From Sedimenticola hydrogenitrophicus (lineage in GTDB: Bacteria; Pseudomonadota; Gammaproteobacteria; Chromatiales; Chromatiaceae), in NCBI RefSeq assembly GCF_029017505.1, contig NZ_JAQGEI010000013.1:57380-121379 (forward strand): 64,000 bases of DNA. Direction: 5' to 3'. The notes under the pieces were generated by a model. That model was not told the origin of the DNA. It saw only the letters and a program-made list of their open reading frames with translations, and did not search any database. Every line of letters begins with the position of its first letter. Positions within the stretch are counted from its first letter, which is position 1. Made by a program: the position numbers and the translations under genes. Below are positions 19,702 through 29,655 of this stretch, piece after piece.

Positions 19702-19780
19702 GTAGGGGCAACCCCCCGTGGTTGCCCGGATCGACGGGCCGCCGATCAGCCAAGGCAGGCACAGGGGCCTGCCCCTACGG
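19702..19780. repeat. Palindromic repeat family C, copy 2
   Basis: Same two-hairpin unit as copy 1, starting CGTAGGGGCAACCCCC and ending GGGGCCTGCCCCTACGG. It fills most of the gap between the exonuclease and the convergent membrane protein gene. Confidence 0.85.
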
Positions 19781-19798
19781 CTGGCCATAGCAAGGTCA

Positions 19799-20512
19799 TC
19801 AATTACGCCCCTTCCCCAGCGGCTTGCCGCGTTCCTCCTCCATCCCCAACTCCACGGCCAGCACGTTATCGACCATGCGGAACCCGGTACGCCGCGCGGC
19901 AAACAGCAGAAACAGGGTCTGGGTGCCGTACAGGAACAGGTAGATGCCGACGATCTGAAACGGGACACCTATGTTGATGATCCAGCCGATCAGGAAGAAG
20001 CCGAGGAAATAGAGGCTGAGGATATAGAGGTCCCGCAGCATGTCCCAATGAATCCGGGTATTCAGCACCACCGGCTTGGCGTTATGCCGCCGGTAGGTCT
20101 CGAACCACACTTCGGTCTGCACCTTACGGCTGAAGCCGGAATCCTTGACCCGCGGAAACCTGGCCTGCAGATCGTGTGACTCAAAGGGCTGCTTCCGGCT
20201 GGTCAGAAAGGCGTCGCTGGCAGGATGGGGATAGAGCTTGCGCGCATACAGCAGGCGATTCTTCCACACCTCCGGCAGGCGTTGCACCAGTACCGCCCCG
20301 ACCACCGCGAGCAACACACAGACGACCGCCACATAACTGGCAGGAATGCGTACACTTCCAATATCCAAACTTATCTTATCCCAGAGCCCCAGGCTCTTGA
20401 GGAATACATCCGCCCCAAAGGGCAGCGTCAACACGAACAGATACAGGATAATGCCGTTAAGCGTGGCGAAAATAATCACCAGTGCAATATGGAACATGGA
20501 GAGAAATTTCAT
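19799..20512 (-). CDS. Hypothetical four-helix membrane protein
   Basis: 237 residues with hydrophobic segments at about 5-30, 55-77, 157-178 and 181-205, and a charged cytoplasmic loop of about 75 residues between the second and third. The C-terminal tail is basic (KPLGKGRN). I do not recognise the family. It is convergent with the exonuclease, separated by repeat C copy 2, and transcribed away from phaB. A real gene by codon pattern and length, function unknown. Confidence 0.65.
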   Translation of the reverse strand: MKFLSMFHIALVIIFATLNGIILYLFVLTLPFGADVFLKSLGLWDKISLDIGSVRIPASYVAVVCVLLAVVGAVLVQRLPEVWKNRLLYARKLYPHPASDAFLTSRKQPFESHDLQARFPRVKDSGFSRKVQTEVWFETYRRHNAKPVVLNTRIHWDMLRDLYILSLYFLGFFLIGWIINIGVPFQIVGIYLFLYGTQTLFLLFAARRTGFRMVDNVLAVELGMEEERGKPLGKGRN

Positions 20513-20855
20513 GAAGAGGAATTGTCCGCTGAATTTTATCGATATGTGGATCGGCCAAGCAGGCTATTTCACGTGATTTACCCGCAAATGGCAACCATTG
20601 GATCAATAACGACATATTAGAATCCACTGCTATTTTGATTGTGGTTCACAAGCGCGGATTTTTCGTTAGTATTGTTAGTGAATCGTGTCGAGACAACCAT
20701 CACCGGAACCCCAACCGATAACCGGCACGATTTCAGAATGGGTGTAAACCGATGCGCGAGCACAGTTCTCACGGCGGCGGGGAGCCCGACGGGTACGCGA
20801 TGCCTCAGGAGTAGCGGCATCAGACAATCTATATAGTATCGACAAGGAGTAGATC
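20513..20855. other. Divergent intergenic region upstream of phaB
   Basis: 343 bp of lower GC than the surroundings, likely containing promoters for the membrane protein (minus) and phaB (plus). AAGGAG before the phaB start is clear; no operator dyad stands out. Confidence 0.4.
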
Positions 20856-21578
20856 ATGGGGCGAGTAGCATTGGTAACAGGCGGTACCAGGGGCATAGGT
20901 GAGGCAATCTGTGTCGCCATGAAAGAGAACGGCTACCAGGTGGTGGCCAACTATGGCGGCAACGAGCAGGCCGCCGCCGATTTCACCGAGCGTACCGGCA
21001 TACCGGCCTTCAAATTCGATGTGAGCGACTTCGATCAGGTGGCCAGCGGTATCCGTGCGATCGAATCCTCGACCGGACCGGTCGAGGTGCTGGTCAACAA
21101 CGCGGGCATTACCCGTGACGGCACCTTGCACAAGATGAGCTTTGAGCAGTGGGACAAGGTGGTACAGACCAATCTCGCCTCCTGTTTCAACACTTGCCGC
21201 TGTGTGATTGAAGGCATGCGCCAGCGCAATTTCGGACGCATTGTCAATATCGGCTCGGTGAACGGCCAGGCGGGCCAGTACGGACAGGTCAACTATGCCG
21301 CCGCCAAATCCGGCATCCACGGCTTCACCAAGGCGCTGGCCCTGGAGGGTGCGACCAAGGGGATTACCGTCAATGCCATCGCACCCGGCTACGTCGAGAC
21401 CGACATGGTCCGGGCCGTGCCGGAAGAGGTACTGCAGAAGATCATCCGCACCATCCCGGTCGGCCGTCTGGGGCAGCCGGAAGATATCTCACGCGCGGTA
21501 CTGTTCCTGGTCTCGGACGCCGCCGGTTTCGTCACCGGCTCGACCCTCTCCATCAATGGCGGCCAGCACATGTACTGA
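20856..21578 (+). CDS. phaB: Acetoacetyl-CoA reductase
   Basis: The 240-residue short-chain dehydrogenase has the NADPH-binding GGTRGIGE (8-15), NNAGITRDGTLHKM (about 83-96), catalytic Ser region IGSVNGQAGQ and YAAAKSG (Tyr and Lys, about 147-153), and ends SINGGQHMY as PhaB does. It reduces acetoacetyl-CoA to (R)-3-hydroxybutyryl-CoA for polyhydroxyalkanoate storage. No synthase or thiolase is adjacent. AAGGAG precedes the ATG by 7 bp. FabG is the alternative, but the sequence pattern favours PhaB. Confidence 0.88.
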   Translation: MGRVALVTGGTRGIGEAICVAMKENGYQVVANYGGNEQAAADFTERTGIPAFKFDVSDFDQVASGIRAIESSTGPVEVLVNNAGITRDGTLHKMSFEQWDKVVQTNLASCFNTCRCVIEGMRQRNFGRIVNIGSVNGQAGQYGQVNYAAAKSGIHGFTKALALEGATKGITVNAIAPGYVETDMVRAVPEEVLQKIIRTIPVGRLGQPEDISRAVLFLVSDAAGFVTGSTLSINGGQHMY

Positions 21579-21637
21579 CCTCCGGGAGTCTCCCACGGGC
21601 GCCTGGTGGTTCCAGACGCCCGTGGACACACCCTCCG

Positions 21638-22069
21638 CTACGGCGACCTGGTGTGATCGATGATCTCATGCACGGCCTGCTCCAACACCGGTGAGGGTGT
21701 GACCGTGATCTTGCGTTTGCCCACCTTGGCGCTGTAACGGCGTGCCTCAGCGGCACGCTCGTAGGCATCCCGGAGCTCTTCGATCAGCTGCTCGCTCTTT
21801 TCCGGTGTCAGGTGCCGTTCTTCGACCAGATTCTGAAAACTGCTCACCTTGCCGTCATGAATCCAGGCGATTCCGAAGCGCTTCGGCGGCTTGCCGATAA
21901 ATACGAATGCCTCATGGTCAGCCGGAACCACCTCAAGCGGGTCCCGCACTTCGCCGACCAGCCCCTCCAGTTGCGGACTGATCTCCTCCAGGTGGTGTTG
22001 TGCCTCACTGTCCGCGGCCAGCGGCGGGTACTCCTTCATCCCGCCAAACCATCTATCCAACATACCCAT
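21638..22069 (-). CDS. Hypothetical protein convergent with phaB
   Basis: 143 residues, starting MGMLDRWFGGMKEYPPLA. The ATG at 22069 sits 8 bp after GGAG, better than the in-frame ATG at 22075. The sequence is soluble and charged, with a predicted alpha/beta first half (FVFIGKPPKRFGIAWIHDGKVSSF) and a helical second half (SEQLIEELRDAYERAAEARRYSA). I do not recognise the family. A role with PHA granules would be a guess from position alone. Confidence 0.6.
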   Translation of the reverse strand: MGMLDRWFGGMKEYPPLAADSEAQHHLEEISPQLEGLVGEVRDPLEVVPADHEAFVFIGKPPKRFGIAWIHDGKVSSFQNLVEERHLTPEKSEQLIEELRDAYERAAEARRYSAKVGKRKITVTPSPVLEQAVHEIIDHTRSP

Positions 22070-22280
22070 ATTCATCACTCCTGTGAGGAACCGGTACCTG
22101 AACCCGGACCCCACTCCAGTAATTCAGCATACACAGGTTACCCAAGCATAGACCAAACCAGTAAAACCGCGGTGGAACGCCTCCCCACAACAGCATATAA
22201 AGGAAAATGAGATGATTAGTACAAACATCCAATTATATTCGCGGATTTTTTCTTTTGCACCGCACAAAGCACGCATTTTC

Positions 22281-22289
22281 TGCTATGAT
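22281..22289 (+). promoter_or_regulatory. Candidate extended -10 promoter
   Basis: TGCTATGAT reads as an extended -10 (TGn plus TATGAT) about 80 bp before the GAPDH-like gene. No good -35 lies at the correct distance, consistent with an extended -10 type. Confidence 0.4.
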
Positions 22290-22369
22290 CCGCGCACACC
22301 GCAGTTGTTACCAGGCAGTAAACTCTTCTTTTATCTAAAAAAACGGACTCCTAGAGACGGGGTAGAAAT

Positions 22370-23815
22370 ATGAGCTTGAACGCAAGTGAGCAGTACCTGA
22401 ATGAGTGGAAGGAGCGCCAGAATCTGGCCGAGCAGATGATTCCACTAGTGGGGAAACTGTATCGTGACCAGGGTCTGGTGATCCTGATGTACGGCCGGCG
22501 TCTGATGAACGCCACCACCATCGACATCCTCAAGGCGCATCGCTACGCCCGCCAGATGGTCGGCGCGGAGCTGGACATCGCCAAGTCCTTCGAAATGCTC
22601 GAAGCGATCGCCGGCATGGACCTGGCACCGGCCCGCCTGGACCTCGGCAAACTCTGCAGCGCCTACCTGGAACACGCGGACCGCCTCGGCATGTCGGCGT
22701 TCCTTGAGCAGCAGCTGAGCGACATCAACACCGGCAGGAAGAGCCCCCTGCCCGGCCCCCAGGACGTGGTGCTGTACGGTTTCGGCCGCATCGGCCGGCT
22801 ACTCGCCCGCCTGCTGATCGAACGCACCGGCGCCGGCAACAAGATGCGCCTGCGCGCCATCGTGGTACGCGGCGGCCGCGAGGGCGACTTGAAGAAACGC
22901 GCCAGCCTGCTGCGCCGCGACTCGGTACACGGCCCGTTCAACGGCTCCATCGTCATCGACGAAGAGCACAACGCGATCATCGCCAACGGCAACTACATCC
23001 AGGTGATCTACGCCGACTCTCCCGATTCCATCGACTACACCCGCTATGGCATCAACAACGCCCTGGTGGTCGACAACACCGGCATCTGGAAGGACGAGGC
23101 CGGCCTGGGGCTGCACCTCAAATCGAAAGGCACCGCCAAGGTGCTGCTGACCGCACCGGCCAAAGGCGAGATCAAAAACATCGTCTACGGTGTAAACCAC
23201 GACGGGATCAGCCCGGACGACAAAATTCTCTGCGCCGCCTCCTGTACCACCAACGCCATCGTGCCGGTGCTCAAGGTGCTCAACGACACTCTGGGCATCA
23301 ACAACGGCCACCTGGAAACCATCCACGCCTACACCAACGACCAGAACCTGATCGACAACTACCACAAGGCGGAGCGGCGCGGTCGCAGCGCCCCGCTCAA
23401 CATGGTGATCACCTCCACCGGTGCCGCCAAGGCGGTAGCCAAGGCGCTGCCGGAGCTGTCTGGCAAGCTGACCGGCAACGCCATCCGCGTGCCCACACCC
23501 AACGTCTCCATGGCGCTGATGAACCTGAACCTGGGCCGCGAGACCAGTGTGGAAGAGCTGAACGGCCTGCTGCGGGATGCCTCGCTGAACTCGGCGCTGC
23601 GCGAGCAGATCGGCTTCACCACCTCCACCGAACTGGTCTCCAGTGACCTGGTCGGCTCCACCGAGGCCGGTATCGTCGACTCCGCCGCCACCATCGTGGA
23701 AGGCAACCGCGCGGTGCTCTATGTCTGGTACGACAACGAGGCCGGCTACAGCAACCAGGTAATCCGTGTGATGCAGGAGATGACCGGACTCAAGCTGATC
23801 AATTTACCCGCCTGA
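22370..23815 (+). CDS. Glyceraldehyde-3-phosphate dehydrogenase, long form
   Basis: The 481-residue protein has an N-terminal extension of about 125 residues ahead of the NAD-binding YGFGRIGRLLARLL. The catalytic Cys is in SCTTNAIVPVL (about residue 303), and ETIHAYTNDQN carries the general-base His. The C-terminus WYDNEAGYSNQV is the GAPDH signature. Long GAPDHs of this kind occur in pseudomonads and other Gammaproteobacteria as a second enzyme beside the standard 330-residue form. It interconverts glyceraldehyde-3-phosphate and 1,3-bisphosphoglycerate; direction is not evident. A terminator follows. Confidence 0.88.
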   Translation: MSLNASEQYLNEWKERQNLAEQMIPLVGKLYRDQGLVILMYGRRLMNATTIDILKAHRYARQMVGAELDIAKSFEMLEAIAGMDLAPARLDLGKLCSAYLEHADRLGMSAFLEQQLSDINTGRKSPLPGPQDVVLYGFGRIGRLLARLLIERTGAGNKMRLRAIVVRGGREGDLKKRASLLRRDSVHGPFNGSIVIDEEHNAIIANGNYIQVIYADSPDSIDYTRYGINNALVVDNTGIWKDEAGLGLHLKSKGTAKVLLTAPAKGEIKNIVYGVNHDGISPDDKILCAASCTTNAIVPVLKVLNDTLGINNGHLETIHAYTNDQNLIDNYHKAERRGRSAPLNMVITSTGAAKAVAKALPELSGKLTGNAIRVPTPNVSMALMNLNLGRETSVEELNGLLRDASLNSALREQIGFTTSTELVSSDLVGSTEAGIVDSAATIVEGNRAVLYVWYDNEAGYSNQVIRVMQEMTGLKLINLPA

Positions 23816-23837
23816 TCCCCCGCTTCAGGCAACCCTG

Positions 23838-23864
23838 AGCCGGCCCCCGTGGCCGGCTTTTTTT
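23838..23864 (+). terminator. Rho-independent terminator
   Basis: AGCCGGCC, CCCGT loop, GGCCGGCT, then a T run, 23 bp after the GAPDH-like stop. Confidence 0.9.
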
Positions 23865-24005
23865 GTCCAGGGAAGCAGTTATGCTGCGGAGGCCGGGAAT
23901 GACCGGGAGCGGCTTTGTCCAGGAATGGAGGAGGTAGAGCGAGGCAGAAAGCCGGGGCGAGGGATGGCGGAAATGGCTCTGTCCAGGAATCGACTTATGC
24001 CACAA
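23865..24005. repeat. Family D repeats
   Basis: GTCCAGGGAAGCAGTTATGC TGCGGAGGC and GACCGGGAGCGGCTTTGTCC occur here, with a further GTCCAGGAATCGACTTATGC unit at 23982-24001. Related units are at 11871, 31278 and 38944. The whole 23865-24092 stretch holds no gene. Confidence 0.6.
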
Positions 24006-24092
24006 TGCAGGAGCCCCACCCCGGGCCGAAATGCATTTGCGACGAAGGCGCAGTCCCTACGGAAAAACTCAATTTGCACAGACTCCTAGCGG

Positions 24093-24530
24093 TCAGTGGC
24101 GCCAACACTGATCTGCTGACATTGATCCCGTACGCGATTTGACGCCAGCCTGGTTGACACGCAGTGAACCGCAGCCATCACCGGCCATCGCGTTTTTCGG
24201 CACCGCCTCGAGTGTATAGGTGGTCGTGGTAGCGGTCCCGGCCACGAACTGGAGATCGTAATACTTCGTGCCACCGTCCTTGGGCGACTCAGTAAATGGC
24301 AACACCACCTGACTGTTGTCGGTGTTGACAAACCGTGAATTCACGGTAAAGAAGCGTTCCATAAACTGCGTGAGTTCAAGAAGAGCCGCCTGCGCATCGG
24401 CGCGCCGTGCCTTGCGCACATACTCCTGGTACGAAGGATAAGCAATAGCCGCGAGAATGCCGATGACCGCAACTACGATCATCAGTTCGATGAGAGTAAA
24501 ACCACGCGGCAACCACCTTCGTATACTCAT
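24093..24530 (-). CDS. pilE: Type IV pilin-like protein PilE
   Basis: The 145-residue protein begins [20 protein letters not shown]. The G/F prepilin peptidase site with Glu5 and the following hydrophobic helix define a type IV pilin. The [23 protein letters not shown] continuation is typical of PilE minor pilins. Two C-terminal cysteines (GDGCGSL and ADQCWRH) can form the D-loop disulfide. It is the last gene of the minor-pilin operon. ATG 24530 gives a short basic leader; an in-frame upstream start at 24551 is less likely. Confidence 0.85.
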   Translation of the reverse strand: MSIRRWLPRGFTLIELMIVVAVIGILAAIAYPSYQEYVRKARRADAQAALLELTQFMERFFTVNSRFVNTDNSQVVLPFTESPKDGGTKYYDLQFVAGTATTTTYTLEAVPKNAMAGDGCGSLRVNQAGVKSRTGSMSADQCWRH

Positions 24531-24684
24531 ATTAAACACCCATGCAACCACTCCCGATCCTGCAACGTTCCGACAATTTCCGGTTTATCGTGGGGTTGCG
24601 CGACCATACAGGAGGCGCAGTCCAGCGGCGTTGTTCCCGTCATCGCGCTGACACCAGAACGCTTCCACATCATGACCACTGCCA

Positions 24685-27600
24685 CTATCTTAACTGCCGC
24701 CACGACTGGCGACCGGCGGGACCGGAGGCATTGAGTCCGGAACCGATCCTGTCCTGACCGTCGTACATATGGTCCGAGTTCTGATCTTGGTCGCGAATGA
24801 TGGTCAGCTCCTCACCACTTCCGCCGCTCCGGCCATTGATAATGACCACCCCGTTGACTCTGTCACTGGAGTCAAACTGCCCATCGGAATTGAGATCGAA
24901 TACCGATTGACTGGTCCGCCCACCCGAACCCAGCAGAATATCCATGATAAAACCTGTACGGCCGGTCCCACAGGGATCATCCTCCGGGATCAGCGTGGTA
25001 AAGCGAACCCGATCCTGTATCGGCCCCGAGGGGAAGGTGGGGCTGCTGACCACCCGTTCACCCGCGGCATTGCCCCCGTAGATGAGGTCCAGATACCAAC
25101 CCTTCTCATTATTGGTTCCGATAGCATTGTCGGAGATTTCGCGCAGAGTGAAGGTCTCTGTACCAAAGGCGTGCTGTCCCTGCCAGGTGATGGTTTGTTC
25201 CACCAGCACGACACTACGATCCCCGGTCACCGCCGTGCCATTGGCATCGATGATGCCGTAGAGGCTTTGCACCTGTTTGTTGCCACCGTCCGAACTCCTG
25301 AAGTAACTGCCGGTGCCGAACAGCACCATCAGACTGCCGGGATCATTGGGATTGATCGCCACTTCCGGACGGGCGGTAATGGGTTGCGGATCATCGTTTG
25401 GATCGCGTGCGGCAAACAAAACGACCCGATTACCGGCGTTGCCCCATTGGCTCGCGTTGCCGGAGGAGACGTCGAATCGCCACAAGTTCCCCTGCAGATC
25501 GCCAGCATAGATGGTGCGCGCCATCAGGTCGAGTGCAGGCCAATCGGTCACCTTGGGCACCCCCAGACCGTTTTCCACCGACGCATCGCCGACCCCGGTA
25601 TCGATCTTGGCCAGCAGCGCGCCATCGCTCAATCGAACGATGAACAGCACCGCATGATGATTGTTGCTGTTATAGCCGTTGCCGAACACCGCAGCCCAAT
25701 CACCGTTACGCATGCGCACGATAGCAGGCTGGTCAACGCCATAACCCAGATCATCATCGGTAAACTCCCACAGCACTTTACCAGCACCGAAGTTCTGCGG
25801 CGCGGTCACGTCCAGTGCAAACACAGTACGCCCGCCGGCGCCCATGGTGCCCACCAGAACTGATTTCCAGCCACTGGTGCTGTCTGCCCAGCTGTTGGCA
25901 TGAGCATCGCCCACCGTCGCCGTACCATCCACAAAGTAGCGGTGGTAGTAGTCCTGCTGCATCAACCGGTTGACCGGAGCGAAGTCGCTGCCCGCCTCGG
26001 GCAACAGTAACTCACTGGGCATGTAAGCAAAGATCTCCGAACCCGTGTCGGCATTGAAGGCGTGTAGCATACCGTCGTTGGCGCCGAGATAAATCATGTC
26101 GGGTCGCAATTGATAATCAGAGCCGCTGGTGGTACGGAAGGTGGTATAGCTTGACCCCAGAGTGCTCAGCAGACTGTAGCCGAAGTCCCGTTTGCCCACG
26201 AATTGGGGGTTGGAGTTGACGATATCGCCCAGCAGTCGCGAAGTGCCACTGCCCGAGCGGCTGCGGAACGATGCATGCGCCGACTCATCTCCGCGCAACC
26301 ATCCTATGCGGTTACTTCCGAGCGCGTCGTTGCTGCCGTCTGGGTGGTAATCGAGCGCGCCCTGCTGGGCCGGGCTCAGATCGCTTAACACCAGTGCCAC
26401 GCCGTTGCCCGTCACACTGTTGCGGGTATAAATATTGCGAGAGGCGGGCGTCCGGGTGTTCAGCTCTGTCTCCGCGTTCCAGGCAGTGGCACCCACTGTT
26501 CCATCAGCATTCACATGCTTGGCGGTCAGCATGCCCGACCAGTCGCCGCTGCGGAAGCCCGAGGTAAAGAGCTTTGTATCGGTCTGCAACACCGCCGAAC
26601 TGGTCGCCGCCGCTGTCGCGGAACTCTCCACCTGCGCCACGATGGCATCAAGGATATCCTGGAACGCGGACGCCAGCTGCGCCTCATTGCCCGCGACCAG
26701 GAACTTCCCGCCACTCTGATCCGCAGTATCCTGCATCAGGGGGTCGCTCTTAACCTGATCATCGGCGAAGCCGATCAAGTAGGTAGCGACATTGTTGATC
26801 GCCCCTTGCGGGTCGACCAAATCCGGCCGCAGGTCGATTTCATACAGCGCCTGGGCGACATCATCCAGATAGTCACTTCCTGATGACTCGTAATCCCTAT
26901 TCGATTTCCGGTCGTAGGTAAGACATGCCGGACTGGCCCCATCGCAATCCCCGTCATAATCTGCCAGATGGTTACTGATATTGCGATCACTCTGCGGCCG
27001 CCCATCGGTCAGTAGCACGGCAAAACTCTTCTGGCAGGAGTATTGAATGGGGCTCGCAATGGTCTGGCCGCTGTTATTGGCGAAACTGTGATTATTGAAC
27101 ACCTGCGCTACTGTTGCCGTGCTCGGGGATGCCTGGTCAGGATGGAGCGTCAGATTGCCGGTATAGCCGGTGGCGAAATAATGGCCGATGTCGGATAGGG
27201 TTTCGGCCAGCGGAGTCGCCCCCGTTGCGGACAAGGCATCGATCTTGGCCTTGATATCCGTCTTCTTCGACGCGGTCAGCTCACCGAGGATCTCACGTAG
27301 TGAACCACCATTGCCGCTGTTGTAGCTGGACAATCCGACACGCATCCCACTGCCCATGGAATCGACCAGGCTCTTGCCCGCCGTTTGCGCGATCATCATG
27401 CGACTCTCGGTGCAGGGCTTCCTGCCGGAAGACCAGGTGTTGGTACATCCGCCGGGATCCGTTGCTGTTTTGAAATACCAGTTGAGATAGTTACCCGTGT
27501 ATTGCGCCGCCAGATAGCTGCTGGTGCTGCCGCCGTTCGCGCCGTCGGCGTAGAGCTTGGCCTTGTAATCGGTTGAGGAGACGAAACAACGCTGCCCACT

Positions 27601-27966
27601 GTTGGTGCCAAACGCGTAATTAGTACCGCTGTAGCGGATCCGGGGATTACCGCTGACGATGCGGGTCTCTACCTGGGTACTGGCGGTCACTCGATTGGAA
27701 AAAGGACAACTGGCCAGATAGGTCGTATCGGGATCATAGGGTGAGTCGGGTACGATGTTCTGCATCGAACCCGAGTTGTCGAGCATGAGCATGACATTGG
27801 GTGATACGTTCGCCGTGACGAACAAGGGCAAATTGGCGATATCCACGCTGGCGTGGACAGTCGTGCCGACGCTCAGGCCCAGAACGAGGCCAAGGACCAA
27901 CTCCTTTAGGCGGGATGGTGCGACTAAACCGGCCTGACCGGTGCGGTGGTTAGCTGTGGCATTCAT
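24685..27966 (-). CDS. pilY1: Type IV pilus assembly/adhesin protein PilY1
   Basis: The 1093-residue protein has an exported N-terminus and a von Willebrand A-like MIDAS motif DNSGS at residues 63-67. A PilC beta-propeller domain fills the C-terminal half (YLGANDGMLHAFNADTGSE about 615, YAGDLQGNLWRFDVS about 825). The C-terminus has a Ca-binding-like segment DLNSDGQFDSSD. PilY1 sits at the pilus tip, counteracts retraction and mediates adhesion and surface sensing. It follows pilX after 58 bp in the operon. Length is normal for the family. Confidence 0.9.
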   Translation of the reverse strand: MNATANHRTGQAGLVAPSRLKELVLGLVLGLSVGTTVHASVDIANLPLFVTANVSPNVMLMLDNSGSMQNIVPDSPYDPDTTYLASCPFSNRVTASTQVETRIVSGNPRIRYSGTNYAFGTNSGQRCFVSSTDYKAKLYADGANGGSTSSYLAAQYTGNYLNWYFKTATDPGGCTNTWSSGRKPCTESRMMIAQTAGKSLVDSMGSGMRVGLSSYNSGNGGSLREILGELTASKKTDIKAKIDALSATGATPLAETLSDIGHYFATGYTGNLTLHPDQASPSTATVAQVFNNHSFANNSGQTIASPIQYSCQKSFAVLLTDGRPQSDRNISNHLADYDGDCDGASPACLTYDRKSNRDYESSGSDYLDDVAQALYEIDLRPDLVDPQGAINNVATYLIGFADDQVKSDPLMQDTADQSGGKFLVAGNEAQLASAFQDILDAIVAQVESSATAAATSSAVLQTDTKLFTSGFRSGDWSGMLTAKHVNADGTVGATAWNAETELNTRTPASRNIYTRNSVTGNGVALVLSDLSPAQQGALDYHPDGSNDALGSNRIGWLRGDESAHASFRSRSGSGTSRLLGDIVNSNPQFVGKRDFGYSLLSTLGSSYTTFRTTSGSDYQLRPDMIYLGANDGMLHAFNADTGSEIFAYMPSELLLPEAGSDFAPVNRLMQQDYYHRYFVDGTATVGDAHANSWADSTSGWKSVLVGTMGAGGRTVFALDVTAPQNFGAGKVLWEFTDDDLGYGVDQPAIVRMRNGDWAAVFGNGYNSNNHHAVLFIVRLSDGALLAKIDTGVGDASVENGLGVPKVTDWPALDLMARTIYAGDLQGNLWRFDVSSGNASQWGNAGNRVVLFAARDPNDDPQPITARPEVAINPNDPGSLMVLFGTGSYFRSSDGGNKQVQSLYGIIDANGTAVTGDRSVVLVEQTITWQGQHAFGTETFTLREISDNAIGTNNEKGWYLDLIYGGNAAGERVVSSPTFPSGPIQDRVRFTTLIPEDDPCGTGRTGFIMDILLGSGGRTSQSVFDLNSDGQFDSSDRVNGVVIINGRSGGSGEELTIIRDQDQNSDHMYDGQDRIGSGLNASGPAGRQSWRQLR

Positions 27967-28024
27967 GGCCTTATTCCTCGAAGCCTGGCAATACTCTGTT
28001 CCTTACCGGGGCATACCCCCCACA

Positions 28025-28486
28025 TCAAGGCTCGAACATGGACTGGACGACCGTCACCGTCGTGCTCGTGCCGCCTACCCCACGCGCGGTGACCGGATAG
28101 ATATAGCGAAACTCCGGCGGCGACAAGCCAATGCCGATACGCACCCGCTGGGGAGGGCCGACGTGATACACCGGATCGGAAGCCAGCGGCGGAGAAAAAC
28201 CGGTCACCGAAGTCCCACCGGAACCATCCCAACCGGCCGGATCGGCCAATTCACTGGCCGCCTCCGCGGTGGCCGTATTGGCAGGCAGCCAGGCTTCCCC
28301 TCCGCGCAGTGCCGCCTCGGAGGCCTGAAAGGCGAGATTGAGATCACGCATATTACCGGCCATGCGTTCCTGTAGCAGGGTGGTCTGCATGGCGCTCACG
28401 CCAAGTATGGTAAGCAGGATAAGAAAGATCAGGCTGACCAGCAGCACGGCGCCGCCCTGCTGCGTATATTTGTAATGTATAGCCAT
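28025..28486 (-). CDS. pilX: Minor pilin-associated protein PilX
   Basis: The 153-residue protein begins MAIHYKYTQQGGAVLLVSLI, with a long hydrophobic helix and the ERMAGNMRDLNLAFQASEAAL region conserved in PilX. ATG 28486 is preceded by GAGGA at 8 bp. An alternative ATG at 28501 overlaps the pilW stop (ATGA) but lacks a ribosome site. PilX is a minor pilin of the priming complex with PilV, PilW and PilE. Confidence 0.85.
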   Translation of the reverse strand: MAIHYKYTQQGGAVLLVSLIFLILLTILGVSAMQTTLLQERMAGNMRDLNLAFQASEAALRGGEAWLPANTATAEAASELADPAGWDGSGGTSVTGFSPPLASDPVYHVGPPQRVRIGIGLSPPEFRYIYPVTARGVGGTSTTVTVVQSMFEP

Positions 28487-28497
28487 GGCAAGCGTCC

Positions 28498-29655
28498 TCA
28501 TGGCAACCGGTTGCGTAGGCTGACGATGGTGGTGAATACCTGGCGCAGTCGGCGGTCGGCGCCAGCACCGGAGTTGATCACCTCCCCGTCGAAGGTGATC
28601 TGCCGCGGGCCATCGGTCACATTATTCTCGATACTGCGCAGCAGCAGACTGACTCGCACGCTGACCACTTCGCCCCAGCGACTGGCCGCCTCGACCTGGC
28701 TACCGGACAAGTAGACATCGGTGACGCGATCACCGCTGGTGTCAACACCGTAGGCAAAGCGCATCCGCTCGATCCCCTCCACCAGCTCCTCGGCCGCGGC
28801 CAGGTTAACGCGGCGAAACAGCGCCGGCCCACCCCCCACGCCGTTGGCGATGAAGTAGGAACGGGTAGAGACACGCATCACGTCCGCGCCGACAAAATCG
28901 CGGCCCAGGGCTCGAGTAGCGTTGCCAGGGGTCCCCACGCCGGTATTGTGGGCCAGCGATCCCGAAGTGTCCGGGTTTGCCGTGGAGACCTGAAATACCG
29001 CCGCCGAGGTGCAATCGGCAACCGCCAGAATGTCGAATTGGTCCACGCCGTTGCCGGAGGAAACGCCTAAGGCCGCCGAACCCGGAGGGTTGCCACCAGG
29101 GTGGCTCGTAACCTTGACCACCCCCCCATCCATGCCACGCAGGGTTATGACATCACTTCCGCTCAATGCCGCGGCAAGCGCCGTGGGCAACGCGGGCGTC
29201 CAACCACTGCCGTTCCATTGATAACCCTGCAACCCGCTACCGAAGTCCCATTCATAGTTGCTGGAGTTATTCAGTGTCACCCGGAAGTAACCGGGCGCCA
29301 GATTACCGGTTCCCGTCGGGTTTTCCCGTTGCAGATTCCCGACACAACCCATATTGCCGGCCATGCGGATATCGCGGTTGAGGGCTTCGACCAGATAACG
29401 GCCGTTCTCCTGCACCCGGGAATACGCCTCTTGAAAGCGGTAGGTTTGCTTGCTGCCGACGAAGAGCTGGATTATTCCGGCTGTCAGCATCAGACCGAGG
29501 ACCAGGGCCACCATCAGCTCGACCAGCGAGAGGCCCGCTTGGTGGAAGCATGAGGCACCCGTCGGGCGGCGGCGTTGACGGAAGGATGGCATGGAAGTCC
29601 CCAATAACCCGCGCCTGCGTACCGGGACGCTTACCTTTTTATTGGCTCGATTCAT
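28498..29655 (-). CDS. pilW: Minor pilin PilW
   Basis: 385 residues with the prepilin motif QAGLSLVELMVALVLGLML near residue 40. A long globular domain begins with VGSKQTYRFQEAYSRVQENG, the PilW hallmark. The ATG at 29655 overlaps the pilV stop by 4 bp. An internal ATG at 29592 with GGGGA upstream would give a shorter, more usual leader, so the start is uncertain. Confidence 0.85.
   Translation of the reverse strand: MNRANKKVSVPVRRRGLLGTSMPSFRQRRRPTGASCFHQAGLSLVELMVALVLGLMLTAGIIQLFVGSKQTYRFQEAYSRVQENGRYLVEALNRDIRMAGNMGCVGNLQRENPTGTGNLAPGYFRVTLNNSSNYEWDFGSGLQGYQWNGSGWTPALPTALAAALSGSDVITLRGMDGGVVKVTSHPGGNPPGSAALGVSSGNGVDQFDILAVADCTSAAVFQVSTANPDTSGSLAHNTGVGTPGNATRALGRDFVGADVMRVSTRSYFIANGVGGGPALFRRVNLAAAEELVEGIERMRFAYGVDTSGDRVTDVYLSGSQVEAASRWGEVVSVRVSLLLRSIENNVTDGPRQITFDGEVINSGAGADRRLRQVFTTIVSLRNRLP

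Noticed and set aside
22255..22289. TTGCAC and TATGAT as a standard sigma70 promoter before the GAPDH-like gene
   Set aside because: The spacer is 23 bp, too long. The extended -10 reading was kept instead.
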